Below are positions 37,346 to 48,400 of a stretch of DNA of 64,000 bases, piece by piece (position 1 is the first letter of the stretch; every line of letters starts with the position of its first letter). The notes below the pieces were generated by a model, which saw only the letters and a program-made list of their open reading frames with translations, was not told the origin of the DNA and did not search any database. The translations under genes and the position numbers were made by a program. The stretch is from Phormidesmis priestleyi BC1401. Lineage in GTDB: Bacteria > Cyanobacteriota > Cyanobacteriia > Leptolyngbyales > Leptolyngbyaceae. Location: positions 62,001-126,000 of the forward strand of contig NZ_LXYR01000007.1 in assembly GCF_001650195.1 (NCBI RefSeq), read 5' to 3'.

Positions 37346-37954
37346 TTACCTGTTTTGCACAGGTTCTCGCAGGGCGTTTGCCACTGCTTGCAGCCCTCTC
37401 ACGTCTTGCACCATCCACGAATGAAGCGGCACATTCACCTGAATCGTTCGTCCCACCTGTAGCTGAGAACTGGTTGCGGGCACGATCATCAAATCCATCG
37501 GAGTCCAAATCGAGGTGAAGTTTAGCTGGTCTAACATTGGGACATCACGATTGAGATCGTTTAAAAAAGGACTGTTAGGGCGCATCTGCACACAGCCCGG
37601 ACGCTGAGAGAAATGAGCGGTCAACGTGCCATTGTGAGGCGAGGCAATGGTGATAAAACGCTGGACTCGATCGAGTCCTCCTAATCGCTGCACATAATAG
37701 CGGCTGACGAGACCTCCCATGCTGAAGCCGATGAGATCAAAGGGCTGCTGGTTTGGCAAGGCTGACTTGATGAACGTGTCAAGCTGCTTGGCGAGTTGAT
37801 CGAGTTCACAATCGCCGTTTGAGGGCAGCAAATTAACGCTATGCACCGCCCAACCGTGTTTTTGCAAATAAGCGGTCATGGGTTTAAAGATGACGTTGGT
37901 GTCGGTCAGACCATGAACCAACACGACGGGATTAAGCTGATCTGAGGGATTCAT
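37346..37954 (-). CDS. Alpha/beta hydrolase, lipase-like
   Basis: A 202-residue lipase-type hydrolase. It opens with PVVLVHGLTDTNVIFKPM (oxyanion HG), has the nucleophile elbow GFSMGGLVSRYY near residue 93, FITIASPHNGT and the C-terminal LHSWMVQD His. No signal peptide. Resembles EstA/PGAP1-type acylglycerol or ester hydrolases; substrate unknown. Confidence 0.85.
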   Translation of the reverse strand: MNPSDQLNPVVLVHGLTDTNVIFKPMTAYLQKHGWAVHSVNLLPSNGDCELDQLAKQLDTFIKSALPNQQPFDLIGFSMGGLVSRYYVQRLGGLDRVQRFITIASPHNGTLTAHFSQRPGCVQMRPNSPFLNDLNRDVPMLDQLNFTSIWTPMDLMIVPATSSQLQVGRTIQVNVPLHSWMVQDVRGLQAVANALREPVQNR

Positions 37955-38088
37955 TAATTTAGAAGAATACTATCTCTAGCTTAGTGCGTGACGATCTAGG
38001 CTTGCAGTGAGTAGAGGACAGACGATAAAACGTCACTAACTGCTCACCCAGATTCCCGACTTTTTCAAGAAGCCGAAAATTTTACTAA

Positions 38089-38124
38089 CTTCCTTGGAGA
38101 CAAGAATTATTGTCTCCAAGGAAG
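38089..38124. repeat. Perfect 15-bp-stem hairpin in a divergent promoter region
   Basis: CTTCCTTGGAGACAA (38089-38103), a 6-nt loop and its exact reverse complement TTGTCTCCAAGGAAG (38110-38124). It sits between divergent genes, the lipase (start 37954) and the TPR gene (start 38193), so it is not between convergent 3' ends. It would fall in the 5' leader or promoter of the TPR gene. Confidence 0.65.
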
Positions 38125-38192
38125 CGTTTAATTTTCTGGATTCATTGCTGCTATGATTGGCTGCGATCGACTCTCTCGAAAACAAATCTGGT

Positions 38193-39122
38193 ATGCCACA
38201 GCGCTACGCTAGACTTCGCCACACGAATCCGATTTTCCTCAAATCTCTCAGCTATCTCCTATCAGGCGGATTGCTCGTTTCAGGCTTGGTGAGGTTGCCC
38301 AACGTTCAGGCAAACCCGGTGCTGATGGCGCAAGCCAACGGGCAAGCAGCCGAAGAGAAGGTCAACCAAGGGTTGCAGTTCATTCAGCAGGGCAGACTCA
38401 ACGACGCGATCGAGTCTTTTAAAACGGCTGCTCGGCTCAATCCCAATATGGCAGCCGCTCACTACAATTTAGGGTTAGCACTTCGGCAGCAGGGGCAACT
38501 CCAAGCTTCGGCAACGGCGTTTCATCAAGCCACTCAAGCCGATCCCAATTTTGCGTTAGCGTATGCAAATTTAGGAGCCGCCCTACTTGAGGGCAATAAC
38601 TTAAATCAGGCGCGAGATTATTTGCAGCGATCGCTCGAACTAGAACCCAAACTCGGACTCGCCCACTATAATCTCGGACTTGTGCTAGAGCTTCAAGGCG
38701 ATTTGCAAGGGGCGATCCGGGCATTTCGAGAGGCGGCTCAGTTGACTCCGAGCGCACCAGAGCCGCCTTATCACTTGGGGTTAGTCTACCAAAAACAGCA
38801 GAAAAGTAAGGACGCGATCGCGGCGTTTCAGCAAGCGGTGCAGCGCAATCCTAACTATGCAGAAGCTCATTACAGCTTAGGTTCAGTCTTATTTAATCAA
38901 GGAGATCTAGGCGGAGCGTTGTCGGCGTTTCGCAAGTCTAGTCAGGTAAATCCTAACTATGCCAATGCCTACTATGGGGCAGGATTAGTTCTTGTGCGTC
39001 AAAAAAAACTCACCGATGCTCAACAAGTTTTGAAGTATGCCAAGAATCTCTTCACAGCACAAAAAAACCTGCCTTGGGCAGAAAAAGCAGATCAGCAGCT
39101 TAAAAAGCTTGGAACTCCCTAG
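38193..39122 (+). CDS. TPR-repeat protein with N-terminal anchor or signal
   Basis: About 309 residues from the ATG at 38193. A basic N-terminus and hydrophobic stretch (SLSYLLSGGLLVSGLVRL) suggest a signal peptide or membrane anchor. Roughly six tetratricopeptide repeats follow, each with the pattern AHYNLGLALRQQGQLQAS. TPR arrays mediate protein-protein contacts; partner unknown. A palindrome with terminator character lies just after the stop. Confidence 0.85.
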   Translation: MPQRYARLRHTNPIFLKSLSYLLSGGLLVSGLVRLPNVQANPVLMAQANGQAAEEKVNQGLQFIQQGRLNDAIESFKTAARLNPNMAAAHYNLGLALRQQGQLQASATAFHQATQADPNFALAYANLGAALLEGNNLNQARDYLQRSLELEPKLGLAHYNLGLVLELQGDLQGAIRAFREAAQLTPSAPEPPYHLGLVYQKQQKSKDAIAAFQQAVQRNPNYAEAHYSLGSVLFNQGDLGGALSAFRKSSQVNPNYANAYYGAGLVLVRQKKLTDAQQVLKYAKNLFTAQKNLPWAEKADQQLKKLGTP

Positions 39123-39137
39123 AGATATCCTTTTGGC

Positions 39138-39160
39138 AAGGGGCTTAAGCCCCTTATTTT
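39138..39160 (+). terminator. Probable intrinsic terminator after the TPR gene
   Basis: A perfect 18-bp palindrome, AAGGGGCTTAAGCCCCTT (39138-39155), is followed by ATTTT. It starts 15 bp after the TPR stop. Similar GGGGCTTAAGCCCC palindromes occur as dispersed repeats in cyanobacteria, so it may be both. Confidence 0.5.
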
Positions 39161-39200
39161 AGAACGGTTGCTGTACTTTAGTCGTCTGAGAGTTGATGTA

Positions 39201-39572
39201 TTAGCCAAACGAATCTAAGTCTAATGCTTGAGATCCGCCTTGATCGAGCTGCGCCAAAATTTTGCCGAGTTGCCACCAGACTAACCAGCTAATTCCGATC
39301 GTCAAGGGCACTGCAATTCCATACGCTAGAAACGAAGGCAGTCCAAAAATCTCCATACCAGACGACAGGAAGAAACAGCAACCCCCTGCGATTCCTAGAA
39401 ATGGGACGAGCAGTTGCGTTCCTCGCATATTTGCAAGTGTGCGGGTCGATCGATTTTTTGCCCACTCGCGCACCGATTGCTTGAGAACCGCATCAAAGGC
39501 AGTGCCCGATGCAAGGCTTGCTAGCAGTCCGACGACGAGGAGAAGATAAGGAGGTTCGGGGAAGCTATACAC
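39201..39572 (-). CDS. Conserved hypothetical membrane protein, 123 residues
   Basis: Three hydrophobic segments at about 8-28, 53-72 and 79-100, with WAKNRSTRTLANMRGTQLL between the first two. I recall no named family. It lies directly downstream (3') of the second UbiB gene on the same strand, 64 bp away, so a joint transcript is possible. Confidence 0.6.
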   Translation of the reverse strand: MYSFPEPPYLLLVVGLLASLASGTAFDAVLKQSVREWAKNRSTRTLANMRGTQLLVPFLGIAGGCCFFLSSGMEIFGLPSFLAYGIAVPLTIGISWLVWWQLGKILAQLDQGGSQALDLDSFG

Positions 39573-39636
39573 AGTTGGTTAGGAAAATAAGGGATGGTTG
39601 TCTCAGGCGATGAGTGATGTCAGAATTCGGCGATTC

Positions 39637-41391
39637 TTAAAACTCCTTCATCGTACCGTTACTCGGATTGCGAGTCAAAGCCGCAACCGACGGAATAATT
39701 GCGGCAGTGCGAGCGGCAGAAAATTCGGCGATCGCGCCCACTGCGGCACTGAGCAATCGATCGGGCTTGAGGTCGTCTTTGATCAGATTCCACAAACGCT
39801 GAACTTCTTCAGTGTGAAAGCGATCGTCTTCGGTAAGGGCTAAAAGTAGCTGTTGCCGCAAGAATTGACCCTCCCCAGAGAGAATGTATTGCAGCCCCAG
39901 TTGAGCGGTAGGCAGTAGATCAAAGCCGTCGTCAGACTGAGCGATCGCGATTAAGTTCTCCAATCGCTGCCACTGAAACTTGCCATCTTTAAACAGCACT
40001 TCGATCAGTCTGCGTCGCAGTTGAGCCGATTCGCCCGTCAGCAAACGACGAGCTATGTAGGGATAAGCAACTTCGACGATTCTAAAATTGGGATTGAGAG
40101 TGAGCGCTAATCCTTCTTGAGTGACGAGCGATCGGATAATCAGCGCAAATTTAGCCGGAATCCGAAACGGATAGTCGTACATCAACGTCGAGAACTGATC
40201 GGTGATCGTCTTAAAATTAAAGTCTCGAACGCTCTCGCCTATGATATTGCCCAGAACGGACTCTAAAGCGGGGACGATCGGCAGAATATCGACATCGGGC
40301 GTTAAGAAACCCAGTTTGACAAAATCTTTGGCAAGTTCGATATAGTCTTTGTTGATCAGATGCACAATAGCATCCACCAGATTTTCTTTGCCGCCTTCAT
40401 CAAGCTGATCCATCATGCCAAAGTCGATGTAAGCCATTTGCGCCGTCACGGGCTGCTTACCGTTCGTAGACGGTGACGCAACCGCAAATAAATTACCAGG
40501 GTGCGGGTCGGCGTGGAAGAAGCCATGTTCGAGCAGTTGCCGTAAACCTGATGTGACTCCGATCCGAATCAGGGCATCGGTGTCGAGTCCAACTTGTTTG
40601 ATACGATCGAAATCAGTCAGCTTAAAGCCGTTAATCCACTCTAAAACGAGGACGGTGTTAGTCGTGTAGCGCCAGACGATCGATGGCACTTTCACCGTTG
40701 GATCATTGCGGAAGTTGTCCGCAAATTTCTCAGCGTTGCGACCTTCGTTGATGTAATCGATTTCTTCAAACAGCTTGGTGCCAAACTCATCGACAATCAG
40801 CGTCAGGTCGTGCCCCAAATTGAGCGGAAGCCAGGGCGATAGCCAACCCGCCGCCCAGCGCATCAAATAGAGATCGAGCGTCAAAATGGGGTGAAGATTG
40901 GGACGCTGCACCTTGACGGCAACCTCTTCACCACTGAAGAGACGAGCGCGGTAAACCTGCCCCAAACTGGCAGCTGCAATTGGGTTGGGAGAAATTTCGC
41001 TAAACGTGTCGGCGATCGGAGCGTCGAGTTGGGTCTCAATAATACGAAAAGCTAGCTCGTTCGGAAAGGGAGGCAACTGATCCTGAAGCTTCACCAGTTC
41101 GTCGAGAAAGTCTTGTTGCACCAAATCAGGACGCGTAGACAGTGCCTGACCGACCTTAATAAATGTCGGACCCAAATCGGTGAGAATCTGCCGTAGCTGA
41201 GACGCGCGACGACATTTGTTGCGTTCCGTCTGACCCTGCCAGTCGTCCCACTTTAGACCGAGAATAAATCCTAAAAACAATCCGGCAATTCTGAGGGCAC
41301 GCCAGATAGCCCTCCACGGACGGTAGCGATAATATTGGGCGATCGCGCTCGCATCATAGCGTCTAAGTTGACTTAGGGGACTTCGACCCAC
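39637..41391 (-). CDS. AarF/ABC1/UbiB-family atypical kinase (copy 2)
   Basis: A 584-residue ABC1 protein. It carries AAASLGQVYRARLFSGEEVAVKVQRPN, the catalytic loop FFHADPHPGNLFAV and the DFG-like YIDFGMMDQLDEGG. It lacks the paired C-terminal TM segments seen in copy 1. LRQILTDLGPTFIKVGQALSTRPDL is the family's N-terminal signature. Having two ABC1 paralogues in one window fits the multiple copies typical of cyanobacteria. Confidence 0.88.
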   Translation of the reverse strand: MGRSPLSQLRRYDASAIAQYYRYRPWRAIWRALRIAGLFLGFILGLKWDDWQGQTERNKCRRASQLRQILTDLGPTFIKVGQALSTRPDLVQQDFLDELVKLQDQLPPFPNELAFRIIETQLDAPIADTFSEISPNPIAAASLGQVYRARLFSGEEVAVKVQRPNLHPILTLDLYLMRWAAGWLSPWLPLNLGHDLTLIVDEFGTKLFEEIDYINEGRNAEKFADNFRNDPTVKVPSIVWRYTTNTVLVLEWINGFKLTDFDRIKQVGLDTDALIRIGVTSGLRQLLEHGFFHADPHPGNLFAVASPSTNGKQPVTAQMAYIDFGMMDQLDEGGKENLVDAIVHLINKDYIELAKDFVKLGFLTPDVDILPIVPALESVLGNIIGESVRDFNFKTITDQFSTLMYDYPFRIPAKFALIIRSLVTQEGLALTLNPNFRIVEVAYPYIARRLLTGESAQLRRRLIEVLFKDGKFQWQRLENLIAIAQSDDGFDLLPTAQLGLQYILSGEGQFLRQQLLLALTEDDRFHTEEVQRLWNLIKDDLKPDRLLSAAVGAIAEFSAARTAAIIPSVAALTRNPSNGTMKEF

Positions 41392-41586
41392 GTTCTACAG
41401 TGCCTCTCAAGACGAATATTAAGCACCAATAGCAGTCGAGCAGGTTGAATAGAGGACGACTTGCGTCTACAAAAACAACTGATTGCCAAAAACTTCGGAA
41501 AAACCCCGGACATATAACTGCTATTAATGATTATTAATTGTTACCTTTTGCTTAATTCTAGTATGGAAAACTACAAATTTTCTGCT

Positions 41587-42726
41587 TTACCCTAAGCAGT
41601 CTTTTAAGCCATAAACCACTTGATCTTGTTGCTCGATCGAGAGTTCAGGAAACATCGGCAGCGATAACACTTCATGAGCCGCCCGATCGGACACGGGCAA
41701 CTGCCCAGGCTGGTAGCCCAACGACTTGTAAATCGGCTGCAAATGCAATGGCAACGGGTAATAAACCATTGAGGTGACTCCCTTTGACTGAAGTTGAGTG
41801 CGGACTCGATCGCGGAGCAATTTCCCACTTTCAGACTGACTAGAATCCTCCACGATCCGCACAGTGTATTGATTCCACACACTGCGACCATTGGGAGTCT
41901 CTTGCGGGATCACCACGCTGGGAATGGATTTAAGCAGTTGGTGATAGCGATCGGCGATCACCCGACGCTGATCATTCCAGCCGTCGAGATAGCGTAGTTT
42001 GATCCGTAAAATTGCCGCCTGAATTGCATCAAGTCGGCTGTTGACCCCAAATTCTTCGTGATAGTAGCCACTGCGTCGCCCGTGATCGCGCAGCATTCGC
42101 AGAGTCGCCGCAATTTTCGGATCGTTCGTCGTGACTGCGCCGCCATCGCCACAAGCCCCTAAATTCTTGGTGGGATAGAAACTAAAACAGCCAATCTGCC
42201 CAATGCTGCCGACTTTTTGACCTGCCCATTCTGCACCCGTTGCCTGAGCACAATCTTCGATAACCGTCAGGCGGTGGGCGTGAGCGATCGCCATCAATCG
42301 CGTCATATCGACAGGTTGCCCAAACAAGTGAACGGGGATAATCGCCTTGGTTCGAGGTGTGATCGCCGCCTCAATCTGCCTCAAATCTAGGTTAAATGTC
42401 TGCGGATCGATATCGACAAAAACTGGTGTAGCTCCAACTGCGCTCGCCGTCTCGCCTGTAGCGACAAATGTGAAGGGCGTTGTGATTACTTCATCTCCGG
42501 CTCCAATCTTTAGAGCACGTAGGGCGAGATAAAGGGCATCCGTGCCAGAATTGCAGGCAACACACTCAGAAACTCCTACATAGTCTGCAAGCTGTTGCTC
42601 AAACGTCTCGACGATCGCGCCCCCGATATATCGACCAGAGGCAAGCACGCCTAAAACTGCCTGATTAATCTCCTCGCCGATAAGTTTGTATTGGTCTGAC
42701 AGGTCAAAAGGGGGGATGGTATTCAC
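41587..42726 (-). CDS. DegT/DnrJ/EryC1/StrS-family PLP aminotransferase
   Basis: About 379 residues from a GTG at 42726 that begins [19 protein letters not shown]. The frame extends further upstream, but that part overlaps the divergent FetB gene. Features include [39 protein letters not shown] and the PLP lysine in [16 protein letters not shown]. Enzymes of this type aminate keto-sugars for surface glycans. No sugar-nucleotide genes lie next to it. Confidence 0.87.
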   Translation of the reverse strand: MNTIPPFDLSDQYKLIGEEINQAVLGVLASGRYIGGAIVETFEQQLADYVGVSECVACNSGTDALYLALRALKIGAGDEVITTPFTFVATGETASAVGATPVFVDIDPQTFNLDLRQIEAAITPRTKAIIPVHLFGQPVDMTRLMAIAHAHRLTVIEDCAQATGAEWAGQKVGSIGQIGCFSFYPTKNLGACGDGGAVTTNDPKIAATLRMLRDHGRRSGYYHEEFGVNSRLDAIQAAILRIKLRYLDGWNDQRRVIADRYHQLLKSIPSVVIPQETPNGRSVWNQYTVRIVEDSSQSESGKLLRDRVRTQLQSKGVTSMVYYPLPLHLQPIYKSLGYQPGQLPVSDRAAHEVLSLPMFPELSIEQQDQVVYGLKDCLG

Positions 42727-42861
42727 TTTGCACCACAAGCCGTAATTGCTAACGCCACATTCAGAAACGGTTTTCTTAGGCGTTAGACTATGAAACTTCT
42801 TAATTGTTTCAACAAATCCCCTTTCTGGCAAGATCAGGAGGTTGAGATATCTAGAGACACG

Positions 42862-43626
42862 ATGGATTTACTGATTCGACTCCCGTGGGCATTGGGGCTA
42901 GTCGTGGCAACGATCGCGCTTTCATCGTGGCAAAAACTTGGTTTAGAGGGCAGTTTGGCACTCGCAGCCGGACGGACGATCGTGCAACTCACCGTAGTGG
43001 GCTACTTTTTAGGAGTGGTGTTTGCGTTTAACAGTCCTGGGTTGGTGTTAGCTGTTTTAGGAGGAATGCTTGTAGTCGCGGCGATCGTGGCGCGAAATCG
43101 CATCAGCCAGAAGATTCCTCGCTTGCTGCCGTTGATCGCGGGGTCAATTTTAGTTAGCACGGCTCTGACGTTGACCTACACCAATCTGCTGATCGTGCAG
43201 CCGCAGCCCTGGTATGACCCCAAAACCATTATTCCACTAGCGGGAATTGTCTTGGGCAACGCTATGAATGGGGCGGCGATCGCGGGCGATCGGCTGGTCA
43301 GCACTCTCAACTCTAGTCAACTCGAAATTGAGACTCATCTCAGTTTGGGGGCGACTCCTCAGCAAGCGGTCGCCGATTATCGCCGAGATGCGATTAAAGC
43401 AGGGCTGATTCCGACGATCAACTCGATGATGGTGGTGGGGCTGGTGACACTTCCCGGCATCATTACAGGGCAATTGCTAGGCGGGGCAAATCCGATCCAG
43501 GCGGCGGCGTTTCAGATGCTGATTTTGTTTATGTTGGCGTTTGCCACATTGCTAACTACAGTACTCGTGACCCAGGGGCTGCTTCGACAGTTTTTTAATC
43601 AGGCAGCCCAGTTGATTCTTTGGTAG
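42862..43626 (+). CDS. fetB: FetB/UPF0014-family ABC permease (metal export-like)
   Basis: A polytopic protein of about 254 residues from the ATG at 42862; an upstream in-frame ATG at 42790 is possible. It has seven or so TM segments and the conserved [26 protein letters not shown] and [19 protein letters not shown] segments. E. coli FetB works with ATPase FetA in iron export. No FetA-like ATPase is adjacent, so the partner must be elsewhere. Confidence 0.82.
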   Translation: MDLLIRLPWALGLVVATIALSSWQKLGLEGSLALAAGRTIVQLTVVGYFLGVVFAFNSPGLVLAVLGGMLVVAAIVARNRISQKIPRLLPLIAGSILVSTALTLTYTNLLIVQPQPWYDPKTIIPLAGIVLGNAMNGAAIAGDRLVSTLNSSQLEIETHLSLGATPQQAVADYRRDAIKAGLIPTINSMMVVGLVTLPGIITGQLLGGANPIQAAAFQMLILFMLAFATLLTTVLVTQGLLRQFFNQAAQLILW

Positions 43627-43667
43627 TCAGATGTACGAGAATGGTTTCGTGAGGTCGTCACCGATCG

Positions 43668-43928
43668 CTTCAACTCGATATCGTCAATAGTGCAGCAACT
43701 CAGCGAATTTTAGAAAACTTGTACCAACTGTTAGAAGAGTCGCTCGGCTACCCCTATACACTGAAAGTAGTCGATATCTTTAAACACACAGAACAGGCAG
43801 AACTGGATTAGGTTTTGGCAACGCCGACGCTGGTTGAGCTTTATCCTCGTCCGGTACGGCGGATTGTGGGAGACCTGAATGATGTCGATCGAGTGTTGCA
43901 GATGCTGGAAGCGCCGGGAGACGTATAA
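43668..43928 (+). pseudogene. kaiB-like gene interrupted by an in-frame stop
   Basis: The frame from 43668 to the TAA at 43926-43928 reads LQLDIVNSAATQRILENL, then YTLKVVDIFKHTEQAELD, a TAG at 43809-43811, and [24 protein letters not shown] and onward. This aligns with the KaiB fold ([25 protein letters not shown], then VRKIIGDLSD, from memory of KaiB). TAG could arise from CAG or AAG by one change. No clear start codon remains, and a stop precedes the frame at about 43651. KaiB is the fold-switching circadian clock protein, but paralogues with unknown roles exist. cofH starts 3 bp after the TAA. Confidence 0.8.
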
Positions 43929-43930
43929 CC

Positions 43931-45106
43931 ATGAATAGTCAGGTTGAAGAGATTTTGGAACGGGCGATCGCGGGAGAAGATTTATCGCCAGAAGCGGGAG
44001 TGGTGCTGCTTAAACAGACTGACGAAACCGCGATCGGGCAGATTCGCGACACGGCGGATCGACTCCGACAGCGGCAAGCCGGAGACACCGTGACGTATGT
44101 GATTAACCGAAATATCAACTTCACCAACATTTGCGAACAGCACTGTAGCTTTTGTGCATTTCGGCGAGACAGCGGAGATGAGGGGGCTTATTGGCTCGAT
44201 CGGGCACAAATTCTAGAAAAAGCCACCGACGCGGTCAAGCGCGGGGCAACTGAGATTTGTATGCAGGGAGGCTTGAATCCAGAAGCACAAATTAACGGAG
44301 CATCGCTTCCTTATTATTTGAAGGTGATTGACGGAATCAAATCTGAGTTTCCTCACCTGCATTTACACGCCTTTTCTCCCCAAGAAGTTGAGTTTATCGC
44401 TAGAGCAGACGGCTTGACGTTTGCAGACGTGGTGGCGGCGCTGCAAGAAGGCGGAGTCGATTCGATGCCCGGAACGGCGGCGGAAGTCTTAGACGACGAG
44501 GTGCGACGAATTCTCTGCCCTGAGAAAATTAACTCAGAAACTTGGTTAGAAATCGTCAGAACGACGCATCAGCAAGGAGTTCCTACAACCAGCACGATGC
44601 TCTCAGGGCACATCGAAACCCCCGAACAGCAGATGCGGCATTTGGGATTGATCCGATCGCTCCAACAGTCTGCTAAAGCCCACGGCTACACGGGCATCAC
44701 TGAATTTATTCTGCTGCCATTTGTGGGTCAAGAAGCGCCCAAGCCTCTGCGTCGTCGAGTCGGGCGCGATCAGCCCATTCTCTCAGATGCTCTGTTGCTG
44801 ATGGCAGTCTCCCGCATCTTTCTCGGCAACTGGATTCCTAATCACCAGCCAAGCTGGGTCAAGCTGGGGTTAGCTGGAGCCGTAGACGCACTGCAATGGG
44901 GCTGCAACGACATCGGCGGCACCTTGATGGAAGAACACATCACGACAATGGCGGGTGCCTTGGGCGGGACGTGTATGGAAGTGGAGACTCTGCAAAGCGC
45001 GATCGCCGCGATCGGTCGTCCCTATCAGCAACGAGATACTCTCTACAGAAAAGTAGCCCCAAAGCCCAGCAACGATGCTGTATCAAAGCAAGAATCAACT
45101 CCTTGA
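43931..45106 (+). CDS. cofH: FO synthase subunit CofH (radical SAM)
   Basis: A 391-residue radical SAM enzyme which, with CofG, forms 7,8-didemethyl-8-hydroxy-5-deazariboflavin, the F420 precursor and photolyase antenna. The cluster motif is CEQHCSFC (CX3CX2C) near residues 64-71, preceded by [32 protein letters not shown] and [14 protein letters not shown] follow. No cofG lies in the window. It follows the kaiB-like remnant by 2 bp and may have been its operon partner. Confidence 0.9.
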   Translation: MNSQVEEILERAIAGEDLSPEAGVVLLKQTDETAIGQIRDTADRLRQRQAGDTVTYVINRNINFTNICEQHCSFCAFRRDSGDEGAYWLDRAQILEKATDAVKRGATEICMQGGLNPEAQINGASLPYYLKVIDGIKSEFPHLHLHAFSPQEVEFIARADGLTFADVVAALQEGGVDSMPGTAAEVLDDEVRRILCPEKINSETWLEIVRTTHQQGVPTTSTMLSGHIETPEQQMRHLGLIRSLQQSAKAHGYTGITEFILLPFVGQEAPKPLRRRVGRDQPILSDALLLMAVSRIFLGNWIPNHQPSWVKLGLAGAVDALQWGCNDIGGTLMEEHITTMAGALGGTCMEVETLQSAIAAIGRPYQQRDTLYRKVAPKPSNDAVSKQESTP

Positions 45107-45432
45107 GCAGTCCTATCTGCCTCATACGAACAGGGAACAAAAACTCGTCGGCATGGGGTTTTCTCGCCTGCGACGCGAAATTGATCCCCAATCAAAGCGA
45201 CGTGAGTCGAGGGAGGATATCGACTGCACGGGCAGTACCGTGGATCGCTGGGTTTAACTTTTCCCAATCGTTTTTGCTGACGGCAGTATTATGGCTCTAC
45301 GCAGATATTTTAGGACAAGGGGCTTAGGGCGAGGCAGAATCGCAGCGAAAGGGCTTTAAACCGCGCTCTAATCTCCTTGTTGCTTCCCGCAACCCAGCGT
45401 CCTAACATTCCTGCGTACCAGCTATCTCATTA
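45107..45432. other. Intergenic region between cofH and the infB terminator
   Basis: About 325 bp between convergent genes. It holds only short, unsupported frames. I see no RNA gene; the infB terminator begins at its right edge. Confidence 0.45.
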
Positions 45433-45460
45433 AAAAGGGGCATACCCATGTACGCCCCCA
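45433..45460 (-). terminator. Intrinsic terminator of infB
   Basis: On the minus strand, GGGGCGTAC (45459-45451), loop ATGG, then GTATGCCCC (45446-45438) form a 9-bp stem with one G-U pair, followed directly by TTTTT (45437-45433). It lies 22 bp past the infB stop and closes the rimP-nusA-ylxR-infB operon. Confidence 0.85.
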
Positions 45461-45481
45461 CCTTCAAACTTGACCTAACGG

Positions 45482-48400
45482 TTACCGCACAAGCGATAAT
45501 GTCCGACGCTTCGACACCATCCGGTAAGCCTCGATAATATCGCCGACTACCCAAGCGCTGAAGTTGTCTAAGCCGATACCGCACTCATAGCCAGCATTGA
45601 CTTCCCGTGCGTCTTCTTTCATCCGCTTCAGGGAGTCAAGGTTGCCTTCATGAAGAAGGTTAGTGCCTCGACGAACGCGAATCTTACAGTTACGAATGAT
45701 TTTGCCAGACAAGACATAACAGCCCGCAACCGCACCGCGACCCACTGGGAAGACCGCTCGAACTTCGACCTGACCGAGAGGTTCCTCAATCATTTCAGGC
45801 TCTAGCAGACCTTCCATCGCGCCCTGCACGTCATCCAGCAGTTTGTAGATGATGTTGTAGTCGCGCACATCAACCCCGGCTCGATCGGCAGCTTGTCGTG
45901 CCCCCGGTGCCAGCGTCGTGTTGAAGCCAATCACCACAGCATCACTCGCCGCCGCCAGGTCAACGTCTGTCTCAGAAATCTCACCCGGAGCCGCATACAG
46001 CACCCGCACCTGCACCTCGTTTTGAGGCAGTTGGCGCAAGGAACCCAGAATCGCTTCTACAGAACCCTGGACATCTGCCTTGAGAACCAGGTTTAACTCC
46101 TTCAAGTCACCCTCTTGCGCCTTCTGCGAAAGCGTATTGAGGCTGACTCGACGAGAAGACACGGCTGCCAGCAGGCGAGACTGGCGTTGCTCATCGGCTC
46201 TTGCATCTGCAACGGCACGAGCTTCACGCTCATCCTGGAAGACCTCAAACTCATCTCCAGCCGCCGGAACGTCGCTTAAACCTAAGACCTCAACCGCAAA
46301 TGAAGGCGATGCAACTTGAACTCGCTTGTTGCGATCGTCTACCATCGCTCGAACTTTACCCAGTGACGATCCCGCTACTAGAATGTCGCCCACCCGCAGC
46401 GTTCCATTCTGAATCAGCAGCGTCGCAACCGGACCCTTTGCTTTATCAAGGTGTGCCTCAATCACCGTTCCTCTCGCAGAGCGATCGGGGTTTGCAGACA
46501 GATCCTCGACCTCTGCCACTAAGAGAATCATCTCTAGCAGCGTGTCTAGGTTATCGCCACTGATCGCACTGACGGGCACCATAATGGTGTCGCCGCCCCA
46601 CTCTTCAGGAACCAGAGCGTACTCAGTGAGTTCTTGCTTAACGCGATCGGGCTGCGCGCCTTCTTTGTCTATTTTGTTGATAGCAACCACGATCGGCACT
46701 CCTGCTGCCTTGGCGTGGCTAATCGCCTCAATCGTCTGTGGCTGTACGCCATCGTCGGCTGCCACGACAAGAATGGCAATGTCTGTCACTCGTGCGCCGC
46801 GTGCCCGCATTGCAGTAAAGGCTTCGTGACCTGGCGTGTCGAGGAAAACGACTTGCTGCTCTTTCCCGTTGTGCTCGACATCAACGTGATAGGCACCGAT
46901 ATGCTGAGTGATTCCACCCGCTTCTCCCTGCGCGACTTTAGTTTTGCGAATCGAGTCAAGCAGAGTGGTCTTACCGTGGTCAACGTGACCCATGATTGTG
47001 ACCACTGGCGGACGGCGAATCAGGTGCTCTAGATCCTCAGCCCCAACCATTTCAGTCACTTTACGAGCGGCTTCCTCTTTCTCACCCGCTTCGACCTCGA
47101 CCCCATATTCTTCGGCAACCATAGTGGCGGTGCCGATGTCTAAGGTTTGGGTAATGGTCGCCGCAATGCCCTTCATAAACAGCTTAGTGATCACATCGGT
47201 AGCAGGAACGGATAGCCGTTGAGCCAAGTCCTGCACCGTCAAGCCGCCTGTGAGCGTGATTGTCTCTGGACGCTCGACTTTGACTTCTTGGTCGCGGCGA
47301 TCGCGGCGATCGCGAGTCCCGCCAGACTTTTTGCGCTGAGGAGCCGCCGGGGTTGGAGCCGCCGCTACTCTGATTTGACCTGGCAGACCTTTGGGTTTAG
47401 CAGGGCGAGCTAAGGAGATGCTCATTTGAGCCGCATCTACAATTCCGCCACCGGCTGATCCATCTAGATCGTCATCATCATCTTCATCAATTTTGGGTTG
47501 AGCACGTCGCTTGCCTTTAGCCGCAAGCTTCGCCTTATCGGTCGGAAATTCTTGAACTTCCTCTTCCTCGTCATCCCATCCTTTTGCCCGTTTGGGTTTT
47601 GGCGGAGTCGGCTTATTAAGCTGTAAATCAAGCGGACCTGGAGCAACGGGCGCATCAGCCGAAGGTTTAGTTGGGCGGTTGATTCGTAGAACTGGCTGAC
47701 CCGCAAGAGCAGTGCCATCTCCCGAAGCCGCAAAGTCTGAAGGAGCTTGAGGCTTTGGACGACGCAACTCTACGATCGTCTGTGGGCGAGGAGCAGAACG
47801 ATCTTCAGAGGGTCTGCCGCCCGGAACAGGACGACGAACGCCTTCACCAGGAGCACCTGTTTGAGGTCTACCACCTTCTCTCTGAGGAGCAACGCCCGCT
47901 TCTCTCCGAGGAGCTTCGGTACTAGGGGCTGTCTGGGCGGGTTTATCTCGTTTCAAGACAGGCTTAGTTGCTGTTGAAGGACGAAAAGCGGTTGCCGCAG
48001 GTCTTGCAGGAGGCTGAGATAATGGCTTTTCTTCAACCAGTTCAACCGAGATCGACATACTGGGCTTGCGAGTGGCTGGAGACGCAGCTTGAGGAGTTGC
48101 GACCGGGGCAGCAGAAATCTCTGGTTCAGCCTCTTTGAGAGATTCGATCGGTGCAGCCAATTCTGCTCCAGATGTTTCTAGCTCTAATTCTGGTTTTGAA
48201 GTTGAATGGCTTGAGTCGATCGAGTCAACAGAAGCCTGACCGGGTTGAGTAGGAGCCGATGGAGGCGCTTTTAACTCAGATTGTTGCTCAGACGGTGCAG
48301 AGCGCGTAATTGGTCTACGGATTTCTAAAATTTGCTGTTTCTTCTGAATATTCAAGGGCGTTTTCTTTCTAATCTCAGCAGGTTGTGAACTAGCAGTTTG

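Noticed and set aside
46542-47032. Several plus-strand frames opposite infB
   Set aside because: All are shadows of the highly conserved IF-2 GTPase domain.
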